Assembly (NCBI GenBank): GCA_025526935.1 | Contig: JAHLKD010000071.1 | Coordinates: forward strand, 239,533 to 303,532 | DNA: 64,000 nt | From: Cladochytrium replicatum | Lineage: Eukaryota; Chytridiomycota; Chytridiomycetes; Cladochytriales; Cladochytriaceae | Reading direction: 5' to 3' | Shown here: positions 11,255-22,939 of the stretch, piece after piece | Layout of the letters: every line of letters begins with the position of its first letter | Position numbering within the stretch: the first letter of the stretch is position 1 | The notes under the pieces: generated by a model | What the model was told of the DNA's origin: nothing | Database searches by the model: none | What the model saw: only the letters and a program-made list of their open reading frames with translations | Program-made: the position numbers and the translations under genes

Positions 11255-12185
11255 CGGCCCTTGAGACGGATGCTGTTGATCTTGATGAAGCCGGTCGAGT
11301 CGGCTGGGTTGAACCCGCCGGCCTCGTCCATGCTCGCAATGTCGGCGTCGTACAGCGACGCGGGCGACGTGCGTCCCTCCACAATCACGCTGCCCTTGTA
11401 CAGCTTTACTGTGAACACGCGAAAAAAAAGCAATGTTCAGGAAAACAGTAAATATGGTTTGAGGGGTTTTTCAAAGCACTCACACTTGGCGGTGCCGTTG
11501 ACGGTGGCCTGCGAAGCCTCGACGCCCGCCATCAAAAACTCGCGCTCGGGCGAGTACCAGAACCCGTTGTAGATGATCTCGGACAGCTTCTGCGCGTTGG
11601 CGTCGCGCAGCCTGCGCACCTCGCGGTCCAGCACCCGGCCCTCGGGTCCACGTGCGCGGCGCGGAGGATGGTGCTGGGAGTCTCGTAGAAGCCCCTGGAC
11701 TTGATGCCCACGAACCGGTTCTCGACAATGTCGATGCGGCCGATGCCGTGGGCGCTGAGCTGCAGGAAGATGTCGAGGGGGTCGGTGTGGGTTGATTTGG
11801 TGTTGTGGTTCTCGAGCTTGGTCGGGACACCCTTGGCGAATGTGATGGACTGGAGTGGGAAGAGATGAGGGGAGCGGGTGTGTCGCAAAGTTGATTGATA
11901 GACGGGGAGAGAAGGGGTGATTGGTGAGATGGGAGTGTCACGAGGATCACTTGGTTCTACTTTTGGCACTCACGATGCGCTCGGGGGTGTTGGGAGCGTC
12001 CTCGGGGTCGACGGTGAGTTCCCACATGTCCTTGGGCGGGGTGGTCGCGGGGTCCTCGAGGATTCCGGCCTCGAAGGAGATGTGGTACATGTTCTCGTCG
12101 GTGGACCACGGCTTGGCCTTGGTCTGGGTTACGGGGATTTTCTTAGATGCCGCGTAGTCAAGGAAGGCGTCGCGACCGAGAACGG
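11255..12185 (-). pseudogene. ARG1: Argininosuccinate synthase pseudogene, 5'-truncated and frameshifted
   Basis: The minus strand encodes the C-terminal half of argininosuccinate synthase, the enzyme that ligates citrulline and aspartate in arginine synthesis. Conserved blocks include [63 protein letters not shown] and ASMDEAGGFNPADSTGFIKI. Two introns are intact: donor GTGAGT after 11974 to acceptor before 11849, and donor after 11484 to acceptor before 11408. About 11640-11645, inside the conserved VDP(E)GRVLDREV block, one base is missing and the frame shifts. Upstream of about 12185 the homology stops abruptly with no acceptor, so roughly the first half of the enzyme is absent. The 3' end abuts copia LTR sequence. 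Retained introns mean it arose by DNA duplication or rearrangement and not retroposition. Confidence 0.85.
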
Positions 12186-12322
12186 TGGAAGTCAAACAAA
12201 AAGTGTCTGACCAGACAATGCCTACACGGCAAGCCCAGCACTTAAAAAGGGAGAGAAGGTTGGGAGAAAGGAGCAAGGGAATGTAGAGGTAAACCAAATT
12301 ACAAATCGAAGTTGACTATCTA

Positions 12323-13379
12323 TCAAAGAAGAAATGGCATGGCAAGCTTCAAACGTTCATGATCGCCCTCGAAGGTGTCCCAATTCGCCCAGACTAGTTC
12401 GAAACCACAACCATCCACGTTGGGAGCTGCAACTGTTCTTACAGAGTCGCCCGAGTCCGACAAGCACAGGTATGTGCCATGAAATGTCTTGAGCGCGAAC
12501 TTGCGTGAGTTTGCACCAAACGGCACAATCGTAAATCTCACCCAACCAGTCAAATCTCTCGTCCCTGAAATGGTTCCGAGATCAGGGTTTGCACATAGGT
12601 ATGTTTCGAAGGCAAGATTGCTGTGGAATGCCTTGAAGGCAAAGCAGTGGGGCTCAACCTGAACAATCTTCAAATTTGTCCATGTGCTCTCCTTATCAGT
12701 TGTGGAAATTGCATTCCCATTGTGCTGTGCAGGTTCAGAGGTTTCAGGAGCGAGTTGAAAACAGTCTTTGAGAAACAAGAACTTACACGGTCGGGAAGCA
12801 CATATTTCCCATTGGAGCATCTCAACCTCACTTCAACAACTTCAATGTTCTGCCAGAATTTTTCACCCGTTTTCGCTTTCCAGACAGCAGATTCTGAAGT
12901 GTCAATCTGAAGAAAGCCATCCCGATGGACATCATACGTCCATAGCTCCTCGCCAGATTGAAATCTGAATGTATAAGGGTTCAACCAGGTGATGGTCTAA
13001 GTTCGCCATTGTGCTGAAAGTGGGTTTTGGTGAGTGTACCAGCAGCCGTCTTTGCAACTCTTGGCTCAATTGTGTTGATTGTTTCAATGAACCGTGAGTG
13101 AGGGCAGTTTTTGATATCAGCTCGACCCAGATTGCCTTTTGGCAAACAGTTATACACCTGGCAGAATCCGCTGCTTGTGAGAATCCAGATCTGCGCGTCG
13201 TATGGCTCCCATTTGAAAAATAATGTGAACAGATTGATGCTCGTTGCGTTCAAATTTTCGATGCCGGCATGGGAGAACACACCATGATCACTGATACGAG
13301 CTGAGATTGAGCCTGTTTCATAACTTCCAACACAAATTGGATGGAAAGACCTCTCCATGGCAAGCTGAAGACCAATCAA
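12323..13379 (-). CDS. Unrecognised multi-exon protein, possible beta-trefoil (fascin-like) fold
   Basis: A minus-strand gene ends at the TGA at 12323. A clear 65-bp intron (GTAAGT to TGCACAG) joins CSNGKYVLPDR to HNGNAISTTDKESTW in phase. The C-terminal 190 residues show short repeated units, such as RCSNGKYVL, FETYLCANPD and FHGTYLCLSDSG. These resemble the 'GxYL' strands of fascin/actin-crosslinking or lectin beta-trefoil folds. A second exon (13379-about 13060, with PHSRFIETINTIEPRVAKT) lies upstream, but I could not find a phase-consistent join near 13000, so the 5' structure is unresolved. It has no signal peptide in the visible part. The fold is my inference; function is unknown. It is surrounded by mobile-element debris and could be decaying at its 5' end. 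Confidence 0.45.
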
Positions 13380-13394
13380 CAGAGAAAATAAATT

Positions 13395-13670
13395 AATTTA
13401 AGACAGTTTAGTTGTACTTGATAGATATCAGTGAAGTACCGTCAATGAGCTAAGAAAGTGTCCGGGTGGACAGAATCTTATTGCTAGTAACATTGATAGA
13501 TAGAGAGGTTAGTTGTACTTGATAGAGATCACTGAAGTACCGTCAATGAGTTGAGAAAGTGTCCTGGACAGAAAAGACATGCCTCGATGTCTGTTGTGAC
13601 GCAACTTGTTTGATACATACAAAACTTATATTGCATCTACTTGGAAAGTGTCTGTGTGGACAGAAAGAAC
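13395..13670. repeat. ~98-bp satellite, about two copies plus a partial copy
   Basis: Two units about 100 bp apart share 'gaagtaccgtcaatgag', 'agaaagtgtcc', 'tggacaga' and 'gctagtaacattgatag'. A fragment ('ggaaagtgtctgtgtggaca') follows near 13640. The same unit forms the longer array at 22940-23500. Confidence 0.9.
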
Positions 13671-13701
13671 AATAGCTTCGTTTTAGCTTCCCTATCACAT
13701 C

Positions 13702-13859
13702 GGGTTTTACTTGGGTCTGATTTTTGACCCGAGAAGGGTTTTGCTACTGGATTTAATACCTGACCCAGATCTGACCCGAAAATTTTCATGAAAACACGGC
13801 AATCGGGCGGGTACATTTGGTCAATAGACCCGGACCTGCCCAGAAAGACCCTAAAACCC
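13702..13859. mobile_element. Possible hAT-like MITE
   Basis: This 158-bp segment has inverted ends, GGGTTTTA at the left and TAAAACCC at the right, and is filled with GACCC/GGGTC words and 'cggcaatcgggcgggt'. hAT-element ends in fungi and plants often carry such GGGT/ACCC and 'GGCAATCGGGCGGG' motifs. I see no clear 8-bp target duplication. It lies next to the satellite array and 7.5 kb from hAT transposase remains. Confidence 0.4.
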
Positions 13860-14590
13860 ACCAATCCTTAGCAGCTACACCATCAGGGCAGGAGACAGGG
13901 GCAACCGGAGGTGACGGCGAAGCCAGCAACCCACCAGGTCCTCGGCCATATCACGACAAACACTAAAAAATTCAGCAGGAGTGTGCCTCGGCAAGTGTGC
14001 AAGCATAAGATCGAGCATTGCCATAAGATCAAAGGTTGCACGAACAGATTGCATCTGAGTGAGAACGACACGGAGATCAGCCAGAGATGCAACACTCGAA
14101 GGAGCAGCAACAGCAGCAAGAACCCAGTCACCAGGCAGATGTGATTGGGAACCAGAAAGGGAGCTACCATGAGGCAATTCATGTTCAGCAGGTCTGTTGG
14201 AGCCGTGCTCACGTGATCCAGAGTCACGTGATGCGACATTTTTGTCCTCCCCATATTCACATCATCAGCCCAGGGAGAATGGGAAGCTGTGGAGCGGAAT
14301 TTTCCAACAGGAGGCACAGGGAGAGTACACCTAATATATAACGTCGCAACCAGAAAAATTCTTTTTTTTTGAACTTCATAATATGTATTTATCTTCCAAC
14401 CAATACATATCACCAGCTGGTGCAAAATCCAAATACAGGTGTAAAAAAACAGGTAAATTGGCAGCACATGGGGAGCCGTGCGAGCCGTAGGAAAAGTAAA
14501 ATGTTTCATAACACTAAGGCATATCCAAACCAACAAAAGCAGACTAGATAGAATCAGGAGCGGGAGACAAAACTAGGTCATAACCAATTT
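13860..14590. other. Unassigned sequence between MITE and copia element
   Basis: A 100-codon minus-strand frame (13875-14177, with ASLADLRVVLTQMQSVRATF) is mildly amphipathic and could be gag-like debris, but no motif supports it. I see no gene. Confidence 0.3.
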
Positions 14591-14599
14591 TGTATACAG

Positions 14600-17500
14600 C
14601 CCTCCTCGTGGACGTGGAAATGGTTCCACCCGCGGTAAGAATATGAAACCTGCACCGCTGATCTGTTATCCTTGTGGCCAGTATGGACACGTCTCTAGGG
14701 TGTGCACGACCTCCAATGCGGAAGCCCAAGCCTTCAAGGCCCAGAACCCACAACCTAACTAGCAGAACAAACAAGACTCTTATGGCCCTCGCCGTCGCGC
14801 AGTAACTAGCAATTACAAACCCATACCTTCACAACAATACTTTATGTTTTCTCATACTGATTCCGATATTCCCTACCCATCAGATCAAATGTCCCAGAAG
14901 ACTGAAGAAGTTGTTGACAACGAGTACTACGAAGAGGAAGAATGTAATGACCAGGACTATGAATATTACTGCAATTACAACTATGACCACAACGACTATG
15001 ATGAGGAACCACCGGCTGCAGGGATGTAAAAATGCTCAACTTTGCTAACATTACTGTAGGAAAAGACAACCATGAAGATTCACCCCCAATCGTTGACTTC
15101 ACCGACAGCGAATCAACTGTCCCCTGCCTTATTGACAACTGTGCTCGAGTTACTGTCCTACGACACCGTGAATTCTTCCTGACTCTGGAAAATTGTCCAG
15201 ATCTCCAATGGGTTACAACAATCAAAAGGAAACGTGAAGTATTTGGTATTGGAGTTGGTAGCGCCCGAGTTTTAATGGAAAATGGAACTGTACTTAATAT
15301 TACCCTTGCTGTTCTCGCTCCAGAAGCCACAGAGAATGTCATACCTGTCAATGTCCTCCACGACAACAACTTGGAAAGTTTTGCTGCATTATCCCGACTA
15401 ACTTACATTACAGATGAACTGACAGTTGAAGTGCTTGACTGTCACCATGACCTCAGCCTCCCATTTGCACGAAATCACCCAGCTCAACTTTCAGCCAATA
15501 TGATTGCGATGACGGATCTCTATGGCCGCAAAATTACACCACCAACCACAATAAAAGACCGTTCCACCGCCTACAAACGATATCATTCTCGACTTGGGCA
15601 TCAGAGCTCAGATTCCATGAAACTCTTGATCAGACACCAATCTGACATCCCATCCTCCATTGCAGACATTGATGAAGAAATCTGTCAACCATGTGCACAA
15701 GGAAAATTCAAGACAGCCCCCTTCGACATTAAAGACAAGTCAACCAACCGACGATTTGGCTAAATGTTACACTCTGACCGTGCCGGACCAATCTACCCAC
15801 CAGCTGTTGGCCGATATACTGGATTTCAGCTGACAATCTATACCAAATCACGTTTGATGAAAGTTACACCATCTGAATCCACTGACCAGTTCCTTGCCAT
15901 TGCAGTTCAACAGATTCATTCCCACAACATCCAGCACCCGGACAACCCAATCACAGTGATACGATTCGACAATAACCAGAACAGTGCTGCATTTGAAAAC
16001 TCTGTCAAGCAAGAGGGATTACTATCGAGCCTGTTCCCTACATACCTCAGATGAATGGCATCGCTGAACGAGGAATTGACATCATCGTCACAATAAACCA
16101 AACCTTCCTTATAGGCTGCAACCTCCCGCAAAATTACTGGCACCTTGCATTCGAACAAGCCTGCGACATCAAGAACCACCTACCTCACTCATCCCTGGAC
16201 TATGCAATCCCTGCAGAAGTAGAATCTGGTTTACCAACCTCAATTAATCATTTTAGGATATTTGGCTGCACTGTCTGGGTTCCTGTACCACCTCCAGCTC
16301 GAATAAAAACCTTCTCAGTTCTCTCATAAGCCATCTACATCGGAGCGAATATAGCAAAACTTATCAAGGCCCTCGGCCCATATACAGGCTATGTGTTCAC
16401 CACTCGCTTTGCTGATTGTGTTTTTGACGAATCTTCTTTCCCACAACTACATCCCTATATAAGACCACAACTACCATCATCTTCACCTCTGACAGTATTC
16501 CCAATCGATAACTGGCCCACTCAGATCCCATTCCCTCACCGGAACCCAGCAAACCGCGAATCTCTCACTCACCGTGCAATTGCTGCGGCTGAACCTGGTG
16601 CCAGAGGGTCTGTTTTCCACCACCACAGTGGTGTCCCAATTGTCATTGTCACTTTCAGGTTGCACATGAGATTTTTTGGCCTATTAATATGATAGGTCTT
16701 TTTGCGTTTTTTGTTGATGTGGCGAGTGGTGATGGAGGAGTGTTTTGTTTGCGGGTTGTTGGGGTGGTTGGTTGGGTTGTTGTTGAAGGTGTTTAGGCTG
16801 ACAAACTGGTGGTTTCGAACAGGAGGGACGTTTGCTGGCATTGGTGTACTGTCTGGTGGTGCATCTGATGTTGATTTACTGGGACGTTGTTGTTTTCGTG
16901 ATGAGGGTGCCCGAATGATTGTGTGGTAGTGGATAATGCCGGCGCCACCGTGGGAGTGGGTAACGCCTCAAATTGTGAAAGTCACAGTGCTCAAACTGGT
17001 ATGTAAGCAGCATCTCGATGGAGTTGTGGAGTTGGGAAAACGTTCATTGGTAAATCATGTTCAAAGGCCCTCCGTCTCGCTTTCTGACAGTTGTTTGCTT
17101 GCTAGGTCCTAACTCTTTGTAGTGTATGTTTGGAAGTCCGGCATATCGCTCGAGAGCTGGATTCGATGCTTTTCTCTATCTTTATTAGTCCAATATTTTT
17201 TTTAACATCTTTCAAATCCCAAATCCCAATCACTCACTATCTACTTACTACATTCAGGGACTTGATCAACTAAACCTCGAATCAAACTTGTTCTCAAACC
17301 TCCTACCAACAACGAGGTCCTCTTCAGTAACATCACCGTCACCGGTTCACTTGTAGACAATGCATTTGCTTTGACCACGTACAAAACCATCATGGCTACA
17401 GACAACACTTCAACAAACTCCAAATCAAAGAAGCAACAACCTTCCAACTCACAATATCAACCAGACCCCATCACGCTGGAAAAAGCCAAAGCCTCACCTG

Positions 17501-18870
17501 ACTGGCCCCAATGGCAAACTGCGATAAAAGAAGAAATTACTGGTCTCTTGAAACGACAAGTTGGAGGCCCTGTACAGGAAGTACCAACCCACAAACTACC
17601 TGTGGACCACAAATGGGTTTTTGTTACAAAACGAGATTCTGATGGAAACATTATTAGATTTAAGGCACGCCTTGTAGCAAAAGGATTCAATCAACGACCT
17701 GGAAGTGAAAGCTCAGATACCTATTCCCCTGTTATGGATTCTACTACCTACCGTATTATCCTTGCACTAAGTGTTATATTTAACATCGAAGTTCATATAT
17801 GATGGACGTTGTACTTGCTTACCTCTATGGAGACACTGACTGCGAGATCTACATGAAGGTCCCTGAAGGCCAATCTTACGAAGGTCTCTATGACAACCCT
17901 GGAATCTGTCTTCTTAAAGCCCTCTATGGTCTTAAACAATCTGGGCGATGCTGGTTCGAACGACTTGTGAAGTTCCTCGATTCTCGAGATTATCTCTCTA
18001 TGCCTAAAGCACTTCCTATTTACTATAAAGCCTTTGCTGATGGATAGGTTATTATCGGAATCTATGTAGACCACCTAAGCATTATGGGAACTCCTGATGC
18101 TATTCGACTAACCAAAACACTTCTCAAATCTGAATTTGAAATGAAAGACCTTGGATTAGCTCAATCATGCATTGGATTTGAATTCCTTCGTACTCCCAAT
18201 GGTCCCTTTGTCTACCAACAGGCTTACACTAAGAAAATTCTTGACAGATTTGGTGTGTCTGACTGCAATGATACTACACTCATCCCACTTGACGTCAGAC
18301 AAATTGAACCCTGGAACGACAAATATGGTCCTCTCCGCGAAGGAGAAGACTTCTTTCACCCGGTTATCCTTACATGAGCTTAGTTGGATCTTTAATTTAC
18401 CTTGCTAACAAAGTAGACCTGACATCGCATTTGCAGTACACCTTCTAGCTCGCCACAGCCAAGCCCCTACTATGAGACACTGGGAAGGAGGTAAAATGAT
18501 TCTAAAATATCTAAAACAGACTATGGACAATAGGCTCTACTTTGATCGAACAAAACCCGCTTCGATTGTTGCCTATGCTGATGCGTCGTTCATGTCTGAC
18601 TACTCCTCTGGTAAAGCTCAAACCAGATACGCACTAACCTGCTGTGGCGCAGCTATCTCCTGGCGATCAACGAAACAGGATACTACCACCTCTACTATGC
18701 ACTCAGAAATTCTTGCTCTCTGGGACACAGCTAAGGAAGTTATCTGGATCAGAGAACTTCTAACAGCTATTCTTACAGACTTATGATTACCTCTTACGAT
18801 CCTCAAGGGACCGACTACTATCTATGAAGACAACGCTGCTTGTGTTTCCCAACAGTGATCGCATCGGCAT
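14600..18870 (+). mobile_element. Degenerate Ty1/copia retrotransposon (gag zinc knuckle to RNase H)
   Basis: Domains follow in copia order on the plus strand. A CCHC zinc knuckle, CYPCGQYGHVSRVC, lies near 14660-14700, then a retropepsin/spacer region from about 15032. A gag-pre-integrase segment (YHSRLGHQSSDSMKL, near 15590) precedes the integrase core (15764-16330). Reverse transcriptase (17371-18377) has WVFVTKRDSDGNIIRFKARL and LKALYGLKQSG, and RNase H (18472-18860) has YADASF, SEILAL and EDNAAC. It is dead: stops interrupt the integrase at 15761, 16054 and 16329 and the polymerase at 17802, 18047 and 18377. The RT active site reads YVDH in place of YVDD. The C-terminus after EDNAACVSQQ is cut off by other sequence. 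Neither flanking LTR is recognisable. About 16600-17350 is GT-rich spacer with no coding similarity. Confidence 0.92.
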
Positions 18871-19080
18871 TCTTTGGACATACCGCTGCTACTTGCCCTA
18901 AGAGCACTTCAATGGCCGCAAGAACATTTTTGAATCCACGTTCGCTTTCTGGTAGCGTGAGGATCACAAATGGCCATATCTTGAACAGTCCCGTACTGGA
19001 GGCTGGTTGGAATCCTTCAGGGTTTGGTAACTGTTTACTGAATGCCTTGCAAACATGGTATTTGGTAATATAATTCTTCA
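18845..19080 (-). mobile_element. Ty3/gypsy integrase relic
   Basis: The minus strand (19080 to 18845) reads MKNYITKYHVCKAF, LPNPEGFQPASSTGLF and IWPFVILTLPESERGFKN, followed by a VLAAIEVLLGQVAAV stretch. The order (residual zinc-finger 'YxxxCxxC', a 'P.P.G' linker, then 'w..I..lp.s..G.k.il.aid') matches the start of gypsy integrases, with several substitutions. It butts against the 3' end of the copia relic, opposite strand, so one element truncated the other. Confidence 0.55.
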
Positions 19081-19439
19081 TTTGACAGTATGATTTCAGC
19101 AACCAATTCAAGTAGCAGCAATACCCAAATGTCCATCATGCCCCTCTATTTGTGGAGTGTTGAAACAATCACCTTGTGTCTGGGAAGGTGTAAGGCAGTA
19201 CAATTGTTGTGTTTTGGGATTATAGCAAAAGTGGTTTCGCGAACTATGGACGTATATAGGCACTGTGCTTCTGAAGCTTGGAATAGTGTGGTGAATCAGC
19301 ATAGTCGGGAGAAGTTTGAGTAGGGTCAATCCTGAGCCTCATACACGCCATTCAATCATTGTTGCATATTTCTTATATAGCAGTATGGCTTGATTACTAA
19401 ACTACTGTTCCCAGTAAGATATTACTATTGATTACTAAA

Positions 19440-19740
19440 TGTTGCTTCAATCAGTCAATGGATATTTTGTTCCCGAACAGGAACAAAGAATACCTTCGAA
19501 CTGATGTAACGTAATATAAGTAATATTACTATAAGTGGTAACAACATAGAAGACACGTAAGTACGTGTTTCCGCCATCATAAATACATATTACTCTTCCT
19601 GAGTAAACAATTATCATTGACTTAACAGTTATACCCGGCAGGTCTCTCTGCATCACGCGTTGAGAACAACCTGGACATCTCCAGTCTATCTGTTATGTCG
19701 TAAGCGACTGTAGTAATAGGGTCCCATTCATAATCCAACA
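19440..19740 (-). mobile_element. Solo LTR, 301 bp
   Basis: On the minus strand the segment begins TGTTGGATTATGAATGGG and ends TTGAAGCAACA, giving TGTTG...CAACA ends. It shares blocks with the LTR fragment at 1801-1967. The flanking pentamers (CTAAA and CCATT) do not match, so no target duplication remains. It lies inside the gypsy relic (19765-21330 and 18845-19080), which suggests insertion into it. Confidence 0.75.
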
Positions 19741-19764
19741 CCATTCTTCCAGTTTGCATATATC

Positions 19765-21330
19765 TTAGACAAGAAAGGTATTTGGTTTAGTCATTCCAAC
19801 ACCCTCAATAAGGTTCACATTATCAGGGATAGGGAAAGAAAAGGGTTTTCTTTTCTTTTTTCTGAAGTTGACGACCATGCGCAACTCATTGGTTTTGGGT
19901 TTGACGCCATGGGCTGGAAAAGCCCAGCTTGAAGTTGGGTTTGGCTTCATAATTCCTTCCTGCACCAAAGGTTTGATTCTCTCTTGATGAATTCATGATG
20001 GGTGTGGCAGTTTGTATCTTTGTGCCTAGTGGGCTACTTGTCACCAGTATCAAAGTCAAATTCAAGCAGGTCACTTTGTCCAAGAAATCAGAGCCAAAGG
20101 CTTATTCCAATGTTTTGGTAAGAGATTCACAAGCTATTCTGCCTGTTCTGGGGTGAGATTCATGCATGATCCATCAATCGCCTTCTCTAATATCACCCTT
20201 GATCGTTATTTCTCACTCTGTTTGCTTAGGAGGTTCCGAGGTTGAGGCATACAGAGACTGATATTCCAATGGAGCAATATTTGTGTTTGTACACCTCTTG
20301 AACATCTGTGGTACAATCTTCTCTGTTTTCTGAGTCTGCAGGCCCATCGCTGATTTCATTGCTGACACTATTGTTGTCACTATCACTCATGATATCTGTT
20401 AATCAATCCCATGTTTTTGCGTCCGCAAAAATTATGTCCTCAAGTCTAAAAGCTTATTTGGATGAATCCGTATCGTAGCCTGTATCATTGGCAGATTCAG
20501 TGTTTTTGTCTTCATGTATATCACAATTGTGAGGTTCGTGACCCATCCTCGTCATCGGTTACTTCAATCCAACATATTGGTTTATTGAGGGAAAGCGGCA
20601 ATCTAGTAGGTGCAATCCGCTTAATCCAGTACTGGATCTCGTAAGACATGCGAAGTGGTATGATCCAGCCTTTTTTGTCCTTGATTCCATAACTATCGAT
20701 ACTGTGATCAATAACCAGGGTTGTCCTAAGAGGATTGTATAAGCCGTCAGATCGAACCCCATGATATCAAATGTCCCAATGTGTGGTCCAAGTTTAATGT
20801 GTACGCCATTGATCTGTCCTAATAGGAGACTGTGATCGCCATTTGCAACACCCAGAGGTACAGAGTACAGATCCAGTTCCTAGTACCCAAGTTTTCTGAC
20901 AAAGTCCAAACTACTAGAGTTAGGTACTGATCCTCTATGCAGGATAATTGGAGGCGACCACAAGTCATTTATCAGAGTGTTGGTTCTTGGTGCACCATGT
21001 CCTATGGGTATGTCAAGGTGGTAGTGTTCTTCTGCATTTGGATTGTATTCAACTAGCTTCTATTTCCGTGTGGGTCCTTCCTTGTTGTTAGGAAACTTTC
21101 CCTATTTCTTTGGCTTAGTCAGCAATTGTTTGAGCCCTGTTCTAAACTGGGGAGAGAGTTCAGCCAATTGTGCCAAGAGACTTGAATAGCCTCCTAGTTC
21201 AGGATGAGTTGGATTGTGTGTAAGGTTTCCTTTGGCTCAGTTGGTTTCTTAGCCTTCTTCAACATCGGTAGGTTTATTGCATCTTCCTTATCTTGGTTAG
21301 ACACTAGGTCCTGATTGTTAGTTTGTCTTC
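19765..21330 (-). mobile_element. Ty3/gypsy protease/reverse transcriptase relic
   Basis: Minus-strand motifs of a gypsy polyprotein occur in order. A retropepsin-like TILLGQPWLL lies near 20700. The N-terminal RT region follows at 20080-19970, frameshifted, with ILVTSSP then HHEFIK in another frame. The RT palm entry, VQEGIMKPNPTSSWAFPAHG with ELRMVVNFRK, is at 19968-19800. Multiple stops and frame changes make it dead. It is continuous in order and strand with the integrase fragment at 18845-19080, once the LTR at 19440-19740 is removed. Confidence 0.7.
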
Positions 21331-21369
21331 AAAAGTATCAATAACAGCTGACTGTTGGACATCAAAGAA

Positions 21370-22710
21370 AGAACCAGATTTCTTTTCTTGGAATTACTGA
21401 CCACTTCATCACAAAAGAATGGAAGCCGCAGGACTTGCTGCTGCAGATGATTCCGATGGTTGGAAAGCATGAAGGCGTCGCCATGGCTAATCAGCTTGTC
21501 AAGTGTCTGGATGAATTTGGCATGCTATCGGGTGAACACTTATTGTGCATTACAACCGACAACAGTTCAAACAACTTTACCATGAGTGCTAAGCTGGAGA
21601 CGCTCTTGGAAGATAGGGATATTGCGTGGTCTGCAGAAACTCAACACATGCGGTGTATGGCACATATTATCAATCTTGCAGCAAAGGATTTTATCGATAC
21701 ATTTGCGCCCACAGGGGACACAGTCGCAAATGACGATAACTCCGGCGTTAATGTCATAAACCTTCTTTGACGGCTAGTCAGAGGAATCCAGTCTTCCCCA
21801 AAACGGCGAAGCTCATTTATTGATTTGTGCCAATTTGTGAAACTGGTTCCTCTATTACCAATTATCAATGTGACAACTCGCTGGAATAGCATGTTCTATA
21901 TGGTCAAACGAGCTTACAGCTACCAGAGGCAATGGACAAAATATGCTGGATTGAAGATTCTTTGAAAGATTGGTCAATAAATCCAAAGCAATGGGAGGTC
22001 CTACAGAAGATCCAGGATGGTTTGAGTGTTTTCGAGGTTATATCAAAGGCAATCGGGGGTCTAGATATCCAACACTTCCGCTTGTTATTCCATTTTATAA
22101 CGATCTTATCGATCAACTGGAGGACCTAGAGGAGGCAGAATTGGATGAAACTTTCATCAAAGCATTTCGAAATGCACTAAACAAGCTGGGAATATATTAC
22201 TCAATCGCTAAGAGCCCGTGTTTAGCAGTTGCTACGGTACTCGATCCTCGTTTTAAGGATCAATATTATCGATTTTCAAAGGCTTGGGAGAAAGATGTAG
22301 GAAGAGATCAGGTCACCCTAGTGCGCAAAGTCTGGCAGGAATTGTATAAGTCACGGAAAATCAAGAACAGTGGTGCCAATGTTTTTGGAACACACCAGAA
22401 CGTCAACACAATTTGAGCGGAGCTTCCGGTGATAGACAGAAAAAAGCAGACGCTGAACGCTAGAGAGCCATTAGATCCAGTTTCATCTGGCAAGAAGAGA
22501 TTCCTGTGGAAAGAGATGAACTGGATCGCTATCTTGGTGATCAGGTACTCCGCAGTATTGATTTTGATGGGAAGCCAATCAATATTATGGACTTGTGGAA
22601 GACCATTGGAAGTGTGAACTTTCCAGCCCTAAGCCATATGGCTATGGACTATTTAGGAATGCCAGCAACAAGCGCTCCAGTCGAACAAAAGGGCCAGGGT
22701 TGATTTGGTA
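21370..22710 (+). mobile_element. hAT-family transposase relic
   Basis: The plus strand encodes the core of a hAT transposase: FLGITDHFITKEWKPQD, LLCITTDNSSNNF, QHMRCMAHIINLAAKDFI and VTTRWNSMFYMVKRA. Next come VATVLDPRFKDQYYRF and the C-terminal dimerisation motif NFPALSHMAMDYLGMPATSA. The frame changes near 21770, 21960 and 22080, and again after 22416, so it is inactive. The N-terminal BED finger is absent here; the left side joins gypsy sequence. No terminal inverted repeat was identified. Confidence 0.88.
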
Positions 22711-22939
22711 CTGGCAACTCGCAATTGCCTTGCTCCAAGAACAATAAATGTGTTTATTTGCTGTCATGACTGGTTGCATCAATTGAGTGCTGAAGAACCG
22801 CTCAAAAATGATTCCCTAGATTTGAAAAGTGATATTAGTGAGGATTTTGCAAAGGTGCATAATTTTGGCGAGGATTCTGATGTGTCTTAGAGTTGGAAGC
22901 AACTGATGATGATGAATCTTTTAAGTATATTGTTGTTTA

